Source: Oreohelix idahoensis
Taxonomy: Eukaryota > Mollusca > Gastropoda > Stylommatophora > Oreohelicidae
Length of the DNA stretch: 64,000 nt
Assembly (NCBI GenBank): GCA_024509875.1
Contig: JAMPIV010005812.1
Coordinates: 653,066 to 717,065 of the forward strand
Direction: 5' to 3'
The notes under the pieces: generated by a model
What the model was told of the DNA's origin: nothing
Seen by the model: the letters and a program-made list of their open reading frames with translations, nothing else
The model's database searches: none
Part shown: positions 9,779 through 21,058 of the stretch, one piece after another
How positions within the stretch are numbered: the first letter of the stretch is position 1
Layout of the letters: each line of letters begins with the position of its first letter
Position numbers and translations under genes: made by a program

Positions 9779-11053
9779 CTTGTCTTATTAAATCAGTAAC
9801 CTGAAAAAGTAAATAAATTACTTTATCCCACTTTAATACTCACTTCACTTTCTTAGTCTTAGTCAAAGACCTTGTATGGTTAATACAATAACTTGAGTAC
9901 CTGTGGAAAATAATATTTGTATATCCCAATGACTGTGGGAGACAAGCCTTACAAAGGTCTTGTATACTTCCTTAATGTAACCAATGATCACTTGAGTACC
10001 TGTGGAAAACAATATTTGTATATCCCAATGACTGTGGGAGACAAGCCTTACAAAGGTCTTGTATACTTCCTTAATGTAACCAATGATAATAATCAAGTAC
10101 TGGTCTGTACTACAGCATAAGTGTATTCAACTATACCTTATATATCATCTGTCAACTAAAGACATTAACAAGGACAAACAAGAAAAGACAATATGAAAAC
10201 AATTGCAGAAATTAAATAATTTAACTAGGAGAACTAAAGAGAATAGTCACAGAACCTGTGATAATAACTGCAATGAAATCAACAAGACAAATAACGTCAC
10301 AGTGTATAAACATAAGGGTGTAAAGAACTAAATGATAGGAAAGAGTAGACCAACAAATTATACAAACAAATCAAACAAAAATAAAGAACAGAAAAAATAT
10401 TACAAAAACAAATATGAACATAGTCGTCACAGCTAACAGAAATAGCATAAATTGTTGCTAACAAATTTCCAATTAAGAAAATGTGTACCTATAGAACACT
10501 AGAACAAGACCAATATTACTCGGTATTTCTTGTCCTAGACACACAGAACATAAACTAATTTAATACATAACAAATAACATGTAAACATAAATAGCATAAA
10601 TGCATATATAATATGATTAAATAATATGGCAATGTGATGTGAATAGAGTGTTGCAGAAAGAATGTGTTCCAGAGAAGGCTTAGCTTTTAATCAAAATAGC
10701 TTGCAACTTTATTAAATACTAGGTTTGTTTCTAAACTATTACAGTGTTCAATTTCTTTGAGCACAATAGAAGATCCAGCGATGAATTAAATGCTCTTCTC
10801 TGTCCAACAACACTGCAATTCTTGTTAAGATAAACAATCGCTTCTGTTTGAAGTTGTCTGACAAAATGTCAATAAGCGCTGACCTAGATACCGCTTCTGC
10901 TTGACAGGTCAGGTTGACATCGTCTGTAAGCTGTACTGCAAACTTGCCTATTAATGTTTACCTGCTGTATTTGGCGTCAGGAACGGTCTGGTTACAGTAG
11001 CTGACTTCTGGCAATGTCCACTGTGTAGTTAGCCCCAGGAATCTGGCCCCCAC
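9779..11053 (-). other. 5' leader of the gypsy element
   Basis: AT-rich noncoding stretch between the 5' LTR and Gag. Next to the LTR the minus strand reads G, then TGGGGGCCAGATTCC, a candidate primer-binding site one base from the LTR end; I could not assign the tRNA. It also holds a 99-bp tandem repeat at 9891-10087. No open frame is convincing. Confidence 0.6.
9891..10087. repeat. 99-bp direct tandem repeat
   Basis: Two almost identical units start at 9891 and 9990 (ACTTGAGTACCTGTGGAAAA and following). A shorter decayed third unit may lie to the left. The repeat sits in the gypsy leader just upstream of Gag. Confidence 0.85.
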
Positions 11054-12535
11054 TGTAGCATGGTTGTTTTTTGCTGGTGTACTGTGTTGTTGTAATGGTC
11101 AACTCACTAACCCGAACACAGTGGTGGACAACAAGTCGCCTTGTCTGTAATGTATTGAAGCCTTGACAAGGAATGTTGACAAAGAGTGTGAGTGTAACTG
11201 TCAGTAACGCGAATGGAAGAATGGTACAGAAGAGTTGACAACTTGGTGATAACACACTCATGCACTCATGCTAGAAGTCACTGATGCAGACTGTTGTACG
11301 TTTCTTGTATTTAATAGACACATACTCTTGGACAGCACGGGATACAGTCATAGTAACATGTTGACATAAATTCAATAGGCGTTGGATAGTAGATCATCTT
11401 TCATATTGCATAATTGAGTGGTAACATCAGTAATGTATTCAGCCAGCATATGAATATATATTATGGGACGACAGTAGGCAGACGTTCTAGTTGTCTGTCG
11501 TCGCATACTCAGTAAATGTACATACATGAATAGTAATAGCGGTTCGTTGCTAGAACCTTTTCTTGACAGTAATAATGTTATTTCATAACAACGGAGTTCC
11601 TTGATGATAAGATCTCCGATCCACTGTCTGATAATAAGAGTTAGATTCTGTTCTCAGGCTAGTGATGCACCATAATGACAGTACTTCAAAGATGGCCACC
11701 TTCTTTGAGTTTCACTCACTCGTCCAACAGAAGGATAATAATAAAGCCAAAGTTAATTCAACATTTGATTATATATATATAACTTCATAGAGTTTTCCAT
11801 CTAGCTCTACATTAATAGAGTTGTTTCATGTAGATAGGAATACTAGTGGAACCTGTCATCTTCAACTGTGCATATGGACGACCAACGACGTTCGAACTAG
11901 GTTGTCATCTAAACCTAACCGAATGAAGGTCATCAAAGAAAAGAGGGTCTGGCTTTACCTGGAGTCCGAATTTAAACATAATAAAGTACATGAGAAGAAG
12001 CTCTGACACAATACTCTCGCAGAGACATTCCCTCCTTATGGAAAAATCATCCACAAAACACTTTTTAATCATAACAGGACCAGCCCTAGAAAAACACTCA
12101 GCCATTATCGGCGGCTACTTCGGAACTCCCTACAACCCAGTAGGACTACGAATACCTGCGCCAGATTCCGGCACAAAAAATATAGTCCGACCTAACCATA
12201 CAAAGATATACAATATAAAATTGAATCTTCTTGCACTAGACAAGTAGTACACATGAATTCGGACCATAAACATACTAAGCAAAATTAATCTATTTTCTGG
12301 CCCTAACAAACGAGAACTGACATGAATTCAATTATTCATACGCCGAATCAATATCAAGAGAGATCATCCATATAATCAAACGCATAAATCAATCATGGAT
12401 TATCTAGCTTTACCAAGGGAAGCATTTTCGTACCCAAATAAATACAACTATATATTTTCCATATTACATAGTCGAAGTAATCCGTGTGTCGCATAATTCC
12501 ATACAAAAGAATATGTGTATGTAATATGCGCAACA
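11054..12535 (-). repeat. 5' LTR of the gypsy element
   Basis: 1482 bp, the partner of 2924-4417. Given the minus-strand coding direction this is the upstream LTR and should hold the promoter. The right edge GCAACA is followed at once by the target duplicate CCAGG. Confidence 0.9.
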
Positions 12536-12540
12536 CCAGG

Positions 12541-12745
12541 GGATAGGTTTTTAGGCCGCAAACGGCTCCTGGGTCGACCCAGCCCCAATTGGGTACCAGA
12601 ACAACTCTGGGAAGGTTAAGGCGGCCGGCGTGATGCTGGCTACATCACCTCTAGTGTGCCGATGGTCAAGAAAATATGGGCCTTACACCATATTCCCAAT
12701 ATGCCTCAATGGGCGTGTAACGGAATCCTTAGGGGATAGGAAAAG
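12541..12745 (+). repeat. SINE tail, resumed after the LTR insertion
   Basis: The sequence contains CGACCCAGCCCCAATTGGG, then TAGTGTGCCG and ACCATATTCCCAATATGCC. The second half (about 12648-12729) is matched in inverted orientation at 45851-45945. A CGACCCAGC..AATGGGTACC core also occurs in the SINE near 47741-47762. The family is therefore repeated in the window. Confidence 0.65.
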
Positions 12746-12751
12746 TCAGAG

Positions 12752-13340
12752 TTAAATTTTGTTGAAACATGAGCAAAGGAAAAAGTGAACGGGCTGGAAA
12801 AAATAATAGTTGGGCATGAAAACGATGGCGAAAGAAAAAGCTAAAGCTGGATTATGGAATATTAGTGCGCTAAGAGAAACAAAGAAAGAGAGTTCTTCAT
12901 TGTTATATAGAACCACTACTGACTTATGGAAGTGAGTCATGGACAATTAAAAAAGAAGTGGGGCAAGCACTAGAGGCCACAAAAATGTGGTTTTACAAAA
13001 GAATGTTAAGAATACCACGGACAGCCAAAAAGAGTAATGAGGATGTCTTAAAAGAGGCCAATGGGCAAAGGAAACTTATTTCACAAGCTAGAAAGAAGCA
13101 TTCCTCTATTTTAGGGCATGTTATGAGAAGAGGAAGGCTGGAATATATCGTAACAACAGGTAATATTGAAAGAAAAAGAGATACTGGAAGACAAAGAGAG
13201 CGACTACTGGACAGTTTGACATCGTGGCATGGAAAGAAGTCAACAACAGAATTGATAAATTGTTTTGGAGACGGGAAATTGTGGAAAGACATGATCTCTT
13301 ATGCCACTATGCATGGTACTTGAAGAAGGAGAAACAATGC
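12752..13340 (+). pseudogene. LINE C-terminal domain remnant
   Basis: The open frame at 12958-13323 (121 aa) has MWFYKRMLRIPRTAKKSNEDVL, LGHVMRRGRLEYIVTTG and a final WKDMISYATMHGT. This is the pattern of the C-terminal region after RT in RTE-like LINEs. Just upstream, 12900-12957 still encodes a TTDLWK-like thumb piece in a disturbed frame. RT and endonuclease are absent, as expected for a 5'-truncated LINE. The family resembles the LINE at 43104-44400 more than LINE copy 1. Confidence 0.7.
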
Positions 13341-15966
13341 TCCATGGAGTGATTCTCGGAAGAGACATAGACAAAATAAGACTACTGCTATATTAGGCAC
13401 GTCGTAAGAGGTTGTGCAAGGGAGCTGACAGTCTTACCATATAAAATAAATTGCTACAGAAATCATCGCTACAAGAATAAATGAATACTGTTATGCAGCC
13501 TTCGTGTCAGCTGCATTGATAGCTCCATGCTCCACAAGGATTGATAAAAAAAAATGATGACGAAGAGGGCGATCGAGAGGAAGGTGGATAGGCATGGTTG
13601 GGGAGAAATTCCGAAGAGACACGATAAGTCGCAGGAGAAAGCAAGTGTGGTAGGAATGTCATGAAGGGAGATAACTGAGATTGGGATAACGATATTAGTA
13701 ATTTGTGAATAGCGGGACTTGATCGCGTGACATAGGTTTATAAAACTTGTGAGCAGACGTGAAAGGAATCTCTTTGCTCGTGTACTCTGCTTGAGGAATG
13801 TTAGCGTAGGTTAACTGAAGCAGCTATCTGCGTAATGTAGAAGTTAGGACAAGCTCGGGTACAATTGTCAATAGTTGTACCATCTGCAGTTTGCGGGAAG
13901 ACAATACGAGATTTCTTCATGACTACATAATTTGTTTTCTAGCTGTGTCAAGTTATGTTGTTCCATCAGTTCATCAACGAACAATCGGTATGTAAATCAT
14001 TGATAGTTATAAAACGTGAAGATATTTCGAGAAACACGTGCTGCAGTGTTAGTCCAGCTTTGGACATAAAGTGTAGAGTTAATGAAGATCATTTCTAATG
14101 GCTAAAGGATAAAGTTTCCATCACTGGTAGTGATCCAACAATTACTTCCGAGCCAGAGGAATTTATACGTAGTGAAGATAATTCGTGAAAATCTTAGAAC
14201 ATCAGCCAGAGTCTTAGTCGAAGAAATAGTCAAGCGTTAAACAACTAGCTTCCTGACCAACTAATTTGTATGCTGAATGAAGGTATCAACGTAGAAGTCA
14301 TATGTAACTTTATCATCTGTATATTTCGGCACAGTGATTGCAAGATGTAAATATGTTCTTTTGACATAAATAAAGTAATGATTGTCATCAGTGAGTTATC
14401 CAGTCATTGCAGTCGTCATTACGCGTCAGTAACATTAGACAGACAAGAAGATTACGCGTCAGTAACATTAGACAGACAAGCAATATAATCATCTAACAAG
14501 ATAAGCTGTATCAAGAGAAGAAGATACGATCATCAGCTCTAATGAACCAAATATTACACAATGCTCAATTGGTCCATTAACGTTTATATTATTCACTATC
14601 GTAATGAAACCTTTGTTGACAAATCGTTTACGGTACACAAGGTGGTTTATTCTCACAAGCTAATGAACCTGGGCTGACAACTGCCACACGACGCACGGTG
14701 AGCAAGTAAAGCCTCACGGCGTTATGGAACGAAACAGTAAATCAGCTATAGATGTTTACTGAAAGCGAGTGAATTCCATTTTATGGAGACGGTACCTTAT
14801 GAGGCTTAAGTAGTTAGTATAGATGGCTGCTTCAGCTTGCTTCTGTGTAATTGTTTGCTTTATTGTAATCACGTCTGCAGTTCCCGGGGGTCTCGTTTGA
14901 GACAAAGAAAGATTAGGACTACTCCTCCCTCAGGCATGTTTAATATGAGGTTATGCATGTTGGCTGGCAAACTCATCATGTAAAACAAATAGCTACAGAA
15001 ACCACTGCTGTAAGAGTTTGTGCGTTGTCGTAAGGCTTCCTCAAGAGGCCCGTCTGCAGTGATGGCTCCATGCTCCATTAGGAGCTAAAAAGGAGATGAT
15101 GGTAACCACCTATATTTCTCTCATAAACTGGGAGCTCTGTATGTTGTTGTTGGTATTTTTGTTTGTTGGCCAGGCACCTCGAAGGTTGCCTGTTTCCCGA
15201 ATACACCACATAATTCTGTCTGCATGATTCTTAATTTTTTTAGCAGAATGTATTTAAATCTTCAGTGGCTGGTTCTTTGTCGATTATAATTTGATCTCCT
15301 CTGGGTAAATATTCCCACTGTTATATCTGACTTCGGATGGTCTCTGTGTCTTTTTTCATGGGAGCTTTTCTTGATTATTGCTTTTATTTCTTCGTGTGTT
15401 ATACTGCCCTAAATTTGTTGTCTGCTTCCTCCTTCTTTGCCAGGACTATCTTATATATTGTAATTATATTGGACAGTGGACTAATATGGGAAAATAAAAT
15501 TGATGATTGCCAGCATGACGCTAGACAGCCAATGCCCGTCACGAAAACAAACTGGCAGAAACTTTTTGGAGCAGCTTCCATCACATACTGAAGCTTGTGT
15601 ACACAAAAAACAATAAGTTACAGACTTTCGTAAGTGAGTGCCTGTGTAGAATAGAAAGATTGAAATAGTATGTCACTCCCAGACTTGTTTACGTTTTCAC
15701 TATGTGAATCGTAGTATTAGACCGGCTTGCAGATTATAATTTTATCGCCCAGTGTCGTGTAATGCAGACGGTCACAGGAAATAATTGTTGACACAAGGTG
15801 GTCTCACACTTTCGACGGAAAGAAAGCCAGATTGTCTGTCTAAGAAATCCGTCTGTGAGATGTAGAAAAACACAGGCGATAATAAGGTAATCGCTTCCGA
15901 TAGTCCGTCTCTGTATCAATAGTACAGATAACCTGTCAGAGGAGACAATATTGGCGGAAGGTACTA
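13341..15966. other. Intergenic region with dispersed repeat pieces
   Basis: No gene is supported. Two related stretches of about 110 bp occur at 13438-13545 and 14978-15085; both contain a GCTACAGAAA..ACTGCT/ATCGCT part and a GCTCCATGCTCCA part. The short minus-strand frame at 14869-15078 lies across one of them and looks like repeat-derived sequence rather than a gene. Confidence 0.5.
14418..14480. repeat. 33-bp tandem duplication
   Basis: A 30-bp stretch starting ATTACGCGTCAGTAACATTA occurs twice (14418-14447 and 14451-14480), separated by three bases. Confidence 0.9.
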
Positions 15967-16123
15967 GTCAGGAAATTCTTCTTCTTCTTCTTGCGATCGC
16001 ATCATTGATGTTTACACCGTCAGACGAGTTCTCATGATGAATTCGACTGTTGTTTGAAGTTCCTCTTTAGCTCCATGTTAGGCTTTTATTTTTGAGTTTC
16101 AACGCACTGTTGCTTTTAGTGAG

Positions 16124-17923
16124 TCATGTGGGCCAGTATATCTTTCTTAACTGGTCATACAGAGGACAATCCTGTAGAACATGCTCAGCAGTTTGTTCGT
16201 TTAATCCACATGTGCACAGTGGTGAAGCAGACAATCGTAGCTTGTGCATGTGTTTATTCAGTTTGTTATGCCCTGTCCTGAGGCAAAAAATAGTTATCTG
16301 TCCCTGCCGGTCAAGAGTGTGGTAGTCGTCGTTGGGTTGGTTCTGTTCTCTTCTGATAGTCTGGATAGCTCTCTTTTTCTCAAAGTATGTGACTTCATTA
16401 TCTTCTTGTTCACATTCTCCTCCCTTTTTTGCAAGTTTATCTGCCTTTTCATTTCCGGGTACACCACCATGAGATGGTACCCACTGAAGTATGGTTCTCT
16501 TTTTGGCAGCTACCTTGTTTAGTTCATTTCTCAGATGCGGGAGTTTACCACCCTTGAGAGCTTGCAGGACAGACAGTGCATCTGTGAGGATGACTACCTG
16601 GTGGCAGTCAGAGTTGGTGTTATAAATCATATTTGCAGCTTGCTCTAGAGCTTGAACCTCAGCTGTATAGTTGGAACAGAATTTACCAGTGGGAATGTGC
16701 CTAGTCTCATAGTGGTTGTCAGGATATGAGATAAAGATACCGGCACCTCCATTCCTAACATCATTAGTTGCTGATCCATCTGTATAGGCATGTATCCATG
16801 ATTGATCGGGATAGCTTTCTTGGATCATACTCAATGTAGCAGTTCGTTTTTGCAGATCATTATACTCACATCCACTTGTGAGACCACTGACTGATGTATT
16901 AATTTGGAGGGCACTGCTGGCCTGCTCCCATGGTACAGGGTATAGGGTGGGCTTCAGTGGTGTTGTCTTCATGGATAGGTCTTCTTGATGCTGTCTTTTA
17001 AGTCTTTTTCCCCGATGCACAAAGCTGCTACGCTTTAGACGTCCCAATGCCAGATCATCTAGTCTTGCCTTCATTGGGTGCATTGGCATACTGTTGTACT
17101 TTTCCATCTGGATCATGCTTTTTGTGTCTCTTCTATGGGACAATGTCTGTAATCCAGCAACCTTCTGCATCTCTGTTATTGGTGTAGTTTTCATGGCTCC
17201 TGTAATGAGCCTGAGAGCTTGATTTTGCACCTTGTCCAAAGACTGCAGATGTGAGTTAGCAGCTGATGACCATGCTGCTGAGCTAAACTCTAAGTGTGGT
17301 CTTATTACTCCATTATAAATCTTCTTTAGATTTCGTTCATTTGCTCCCCAGTTGGTACCTGCTAATTTTCTGAGTATGCCTAGTCGTCTTCGGGCCTTTC
17401 CTTCTGCATTTTCAATATGCTTATTCCATGTAAGCCTTTGGTCAAATGTCACCCCAAGATAGGTGGGGTAGCTTTCTTCCTTGATCACGGTTCTCCCTAG
17501 GTGTATGTTAGCTGCTTTGTCCTTGGGGGCGAGGGAGAACAGTGTTGTGGAGGTTTTGTCTGTGTTTATTGTGATAAGCCATTTCTCTGCCCATGACACT
17601 AGCATGTCTGCTGCCCGCTGCATTCTATAATTTGCTGTGGTGACGTTTTCATCAGCGCACCAGAGTACTAGGTCATCTGCATATAAGGCAGCTTTCACTC
17701 CAGCAGGGAGATCTTTCACCAGGCCATTGATGTAAACAAGGAAGAGTGTTGGGGAAATTACTCCTCCTTGAGGTACCCCCTGATAGAGCAACACTTTTCT
17801 GCTCTGCAGACTGTCAAGAGTGACTCTAGTTCTCCTGTTATGCAAGTATGACTGGATCCATTTCATCATGTTGCCTTGGATTCCACTTCTCCTAAGTTTT
17901 GCAATAAGGCCATCTTTCCACAC
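16124..17923 (-). CDS. I-clade LINE ORF2: RT, RNase H and Cys region
   Basis: 599 open residues, numbered from the ATG at 17923. GVPQGGVISPTLF lies at 49-61 and the YADD active site at 81-84. A thumb with YLGVTFDQRLTWNKHI starts at about 155. The RNase H catalytic set is D382 (TDGS), E422 (TAEVQ), D448 (LTDA) and D495 (NEKADK), all intact. The end holds LCTCGLNEQTAEHVLQDCP, a Cys/His cluster. RNase H after RT separates this clade from RTE and most Jockey LINEs. The N-terminal RT blocks lie upstream in other frames (17928-18418), so the full ORF2 is broken. Confidence 0.9.
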   Translation of the reverse strand: MWKDGLIAKLRRSGIQGNMMKWIQSYLHNRRTRVTLDSLQSRKVLLYQGVPQGGVISPTLFLVYINGLVKDLPAGVKAALYADDLVLWCADENVTTANYRMQRAADMLVSWAEKWLITINTDKTSTTLFSLAPKDKAANIHLGRTVIKEESYPTYLGVTFDQRLTWNKHIENAEGKARRRLGILRKLAGTNWGANERNLKKIYNGVIRPHLEFSSAAWSSAANSHLQSLDKVQNQALRLITGAMKTTPITEMQKVAGLQTLSHRRDTKSMIQMEKYNSMPMHPMKARLDDLALGRLKRSSFVHRGKRLKRQHQEDLSMKTTPLKPTLYPVPWEQASSALQINTSVSGLTSGCEYNDLQKRTATLSMIQESYPDQSWIHAYTDGSATNDVRNGGAGIFISYPDNHYETRHIPTGKFCSNYTAEVQALEQAANMIYNTNSDCHQVVILTDALSVLQALKGGKLPHLRNELNKVAAKKRTILQWVPSHGGVPGNEKADKLAKKGGECEQEDNEVTYFEKKRAIQTIRREQNQPNDDYHTLDRQGQITIFCLRTGHNKLNKHMHKLRLSASPLCTCGLNEQTAEHVLQDCPLYDQLRKIYWPT

Positions 17924-17927
17924 CTTG

Positions 17928-18418
17928 TCAAAGGCCTGCTTGAAGTCGACCCAGATCGTTAGGACCTTTTTCTTCTCCTGGAAGGCATCTTCTACTGCTT
18001 GAGACTTGGTCTTCTATACTGTAGCATTCTCTAAATCCAGCTTGTTCAGGCACCAGGATCTGCTCAGACTCTAAATACCATTTCAATCTGTGGTTGACTA
18101 TTCGCTCCATAGTCTTCCCAACACAGCTTGTGAGACTGATTGGCCGGTACTTGCAGCCTCGGTCTTACATTTCCCTTTCTTTAGTATGGGTATTGTGATG
18201 GCTTCTCTCCATACTTGGGGTACCGTTCCTTTCAACCAGCTGTGGTTGAATATCTCAAGCAGTTTTGTCTTTGCTGCTGAGCTCAGATTTACTAGCATTT
18301 CGTTGCTGATTTTGTCTGGGCTGGGTGACTTTTGGAACTTAAGCTTGGAAATAGCGTTCTGTAGTTCTCCTAGTGTGATGGGTTCCCTCATTGGGGCAGG
18401 AGTATCTGTCTGTCCCAT
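17928..18418 (-). pseudogene. I-clade LINE ORF2: RT fingers, frameshifted
   Basis: Two open pieces. The first (18418 to 18098) encodes ITLGELQNAISKLKFQKSPS and KGTVPQVWREAITIPILKKG, the first RT blocks. The second (18110 to 17928) encodes MERIVNHRLKWYLESEQIL and VPEQAGFRECYSIEDQV. They overlap in different frames, and the second is shifted again against the main RT frame. At least two indels have therefore broken this region. Confidence 0.8.
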
Positions 18419-18944
18419 GGTTGCCAGTATTTCTTTTCTTATCTCTCTCTGATGGTCTATGTTAATGGGTAAGTTGCTTTCTGAACTGTATCTTCTAGCA
18501 AACAGGTCTGCAGCTTGTTTTCCTCTGAGAAGTTTGCCACCTTCATCCAGTGTGATAGTCTGCCTAGGTGAGGAACGCTCTTCATTTAGAGACTTGACTA
18601 ATCTCCAAAGTTTCTTGCCGTCTATCTCAAGGTTCAGCGATGCCGTTTTAGTTCTCCAGCTTTTCCGTTTTTCTTCTAGCTTTGTTCTCTGAAACTCTGC
18701 TACAGCCTTTTTCCATTTGTTGTGAGTTTCAAGTGAAGGCTGAGACTCTGCGTCCTTTCTAGCCCTGTCCTTCTTGGAGTGTGCTGGACCAGTATGGTGT
18801 GTAGTTACACCGGCATCCTTTGGGAATGTTTTCTTTTGCAGCTTGTAGTATGCATCTGTTGAAGTCTTTTACCACTTCATTAATGTCTCTGTTCTGTACC
18901 TTGAGGGCAGACAGCAGCGTGTTCACCTGATGCCTGAATAAACC
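18419..18944 (-). pseudogene. I-clade LINE ORF2: linker between endonuclease and RT
   Basis: A decayed stretch between the SDHRPI endonuclease end and the RT fingers. Minus-strand frames give short Lys/Glu/Arg-rich pieces as in other LINE linkers, but with stops. It is assigned by position. Confidence 0.55.
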
Positions 18945-19861
18945 TCAGTTGGCTTTTTTGTAGTTCCATCTTGTAATGGCTGGGCCTGTACTGAGAGTTA
19001 CACTCTGGACAGTAAGAAAGATTGGGCGATGGTCGCTTCCCCCTAGTTGGTCTCCTACTTCTCTACTAATAGATCCAGCTATATCTGGGGTGGCGAAGGC
19101 AAGATCTGGTGTTGAAGTTGTGTGCATCCTCTGGAGTAGAAGGTAGGAGTATCTGTGGCAGTATTGACTAGGATTAGGGAGTGATCATCTTGCCATGTTT
19201 CAACTTCTTCACCTCTGTGATCTAGATGGTTATAGCCCCAGCTCTGGGAGTGGCTATTAAAGTCTCCAACTGCTGTAAAGTTGGTGGCTGGTACCTGTAT
19301 AGAGCTGAGACTCAGGGGTTTGTTGTTTGGACAGTAATAGTTCAGGAGTTCTATTTCCATCTTGTCTACCTTTAGCTGCAACAGCTGATATTCTGCTCCG
19401 TCCATGTAGGTTTTCCATTCGTGCGCTTGAATGTTATTCCTTACAAGAGTAAGTACTCCTCCTTTTCGCCTATCTTGTCTGTCGGATCTGAAGCATTGAT
19501 ATCCCCTTATTTTAAAGATTTGATCTGCTTTCAAGTGAGTCTCTTGGATACAGCAAACACTGACTTGCTTCTCATACAAGATGTTTTCCAGCTCTGTCTT
19601 TTTGCTGTATCCAGCCTGCTTGCTGTTCACTCCCTCTGCATTCCAGTGCATCATGACAAGTGGCACTCTGGGTTTCTCTTTTTCTGTTTTGTTTCGGTCA
19701 GTAGTTCTCCTCCGCCGTCTGCTGACTCCACAAGACGGTCTAGAGGGTCTTCCAGTAGCTGAGGGTGGGCTCTGTCGAGGCTCAGAGCCCGGCACTGCAC
19801 CTGCCTGGTGGAGCTCCACAGGGCGAGCACCAGTACGAGATTTATTTGACGGTGTACTCAT
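18945..19861 (-). pseudogene. I-clade LINE ORF2: apurinic endonuclease
   Basis: The open frame from ATG 19861 to 19079 (260 aa) starts with a basic Ser/Arg/Pro-rich leader. It continues with MHWNAEGVNSKQ, then CCIQETHLK with the catalytic Glu, and FTAVGDFNSHSQSWG with the D-x-N motif. It then shifts frame. The continuation (19127 to 18945) encodes TPDLAFATPDIAG and GGSDHRPIFLTV, the final D-H pair. The nicking domain is complete in content but split by one frame change near 19100. Confidence 0.85.
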
Positions 19862-20458
19862 CCATAGAAAAAAGCGAGTTGCGTGATACTGTGGTTTCCG
19901 GTGCGCCTTCTGGCCCAGTATCTACGACTTTAGCACCTCTTCAACGGGAGAGTGGGCTCATCCCTAATCTGTTTATGTTCCCAGTAGTAGACTATTCGCA
20001 AGCAGCCTGGGGGTGTCACTGCTCTGCGCGGACCTTGTTTACCGAGGCGGCGTCAGAGCTCGTATGGTGAAAATATGGTTGCATTATATTCAAAATAGGC
20101 CTATCTTTCCCGTGGCTTTTCTGCCATCCAGCAACTTTGAGTTAGGGAGTTCTGAGCTCCAGTCTCTTTCCCAGGCATTTTATCCTGGCCTGGCACGCAT
20201 ACAGAGGACCCCACTTCTGGTTCTAAGTTAGCAGTTGGGGATAGGTGGGGTGGCATACTGTGCATTCCCCGTCATCCAGGGGGGGCTCTCCAACTATGCA
20301 GAGCTTGCACAATGCTGTGCTCTGGTTCTGGGCTCTCCCAAGGATTCCTCACGTCCTGCACAGAGCCACTTCCAGATACCCACCACCTGCCATCTCTCCA
20401 TTGTAGAAATCTCCTGCATGCGGCCATCCAGTCAAGAGCCAGTATTAAGTCTGGTGCC
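19862..20458 (-). pseudogene. I-clade LINE ORF1 region, part downstream of the LTR insertion
   Basis: GC-rich sequence unlike the AT-rich surroundings. It is the expected position of ORF1 between the 5' end and ORF2. One minus-strand frame stays open for much of 20458-20060 (WMAACRRFLQWRDGRWW, for example), but no zinc knuckle is clear. It is assigned by position and composition. Confidence 0.5.
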
Positions 20459-20777
20459 TGTCACAGAACACTTTCATGAGTATGAATGATGATAGTGTTT
20501 GGCGTTAAGGGTCACTGAACTGTTGTTAACACTTTGTGAAGTGTAACTCAGCTATTGAGTTAATCTCTGACTTTATGTCAATATGGTGTGACTTGTTCAT
20601 GCGTGGTAGAAAGCATGAGTGAATACAAGTCTGGTGTGACTGGGGGAGTCTGTGTTTGACAGCCGAGCTAAGCGCTCGAGTCTGTTTTTGGAAGCCGAGC
20701 TATAAGCTCGTATTTGTGATTGTATCATTCTTATATGGGATTATTGTATTAATTATGTGATAAGTGTATTATCATAC

Positions 20778-21058
20778 AGGCGACGGTTTTCCGCCTAAAA
20801 GTGTTCCAGGAGGAACTTTGTTAATAAGTATAATGTAGACATAATGGTTATGTCATAGGCGACGTTTTTTCCCGCCTAGGAGTATTCCTGTTCGTGGAGA
20901 ACAGTATAGGGCGTTGCAGTGTCCGCCCCTGAAGCTACCGTGAAGAAAGGCGACGCGTTTCCCGCCTGGTAGCTGGTTTTTGGAACAAATACAGGCGAAG
21001 TGTTTTGTCCCGCCTGGGAGGAGATTCTGGAAGAATCTATGGCGAGGGTTATGCCGCC
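20778..21058 (+). repeat. Five short hairpin units inside the LTR
   Basis: AGGCG, a loop of 9-13 bases, then CGCCT occurs at 20778-20796, 20857-20877, 20948-20967 and 20993-21015. A variant GGCG..CGCC is at 21041-21058. The same set is present in the 3' LTR. Loop bases are T-rich with a shared GACG start in three units. Confidence 0.85.

Larger units (their letters stand above)
2924..12535 (-). mobile_element. Complete Ty3/gypsy LTR retrotransposon, Gmr1-like pol order
   Basis: Two near-identical terminal repeats (2924-4417 and 11054-12535) begin TGTAGC and end GCAACA as read on the plus strand. They are flanked by the 5-bp target duplication CCAGG (2919-2923 and 12536-12540). Coding is on the minus strand, in the order Gag, protease, integrase, RT, RNase H. 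Integrase before RT is the Ty1/copia order, known within Ty3/gypsy from the Gmr1 group. By eye the two LTRs differ at about 15 sites plus the length of an AT run, roughly 1 percent, so the insertion is young. Pol is broken by three frame changes, near 6750, 6011-6020 and 5381-5403. These may be mutations or sequencing indels. Confidence 0.92.

Noticed and set aside
9891..10087. CRISPR-like repeat array
   Set aside because: Only two adjoining units without spacers, in a eukaryotic retroelement leader.
10992..11261. 89-aa minus-strand frame, also at 2880-3131
   Set aside because: It sits at the LTR edge, exists twice only because the LTR does, and ends differently in each copy.
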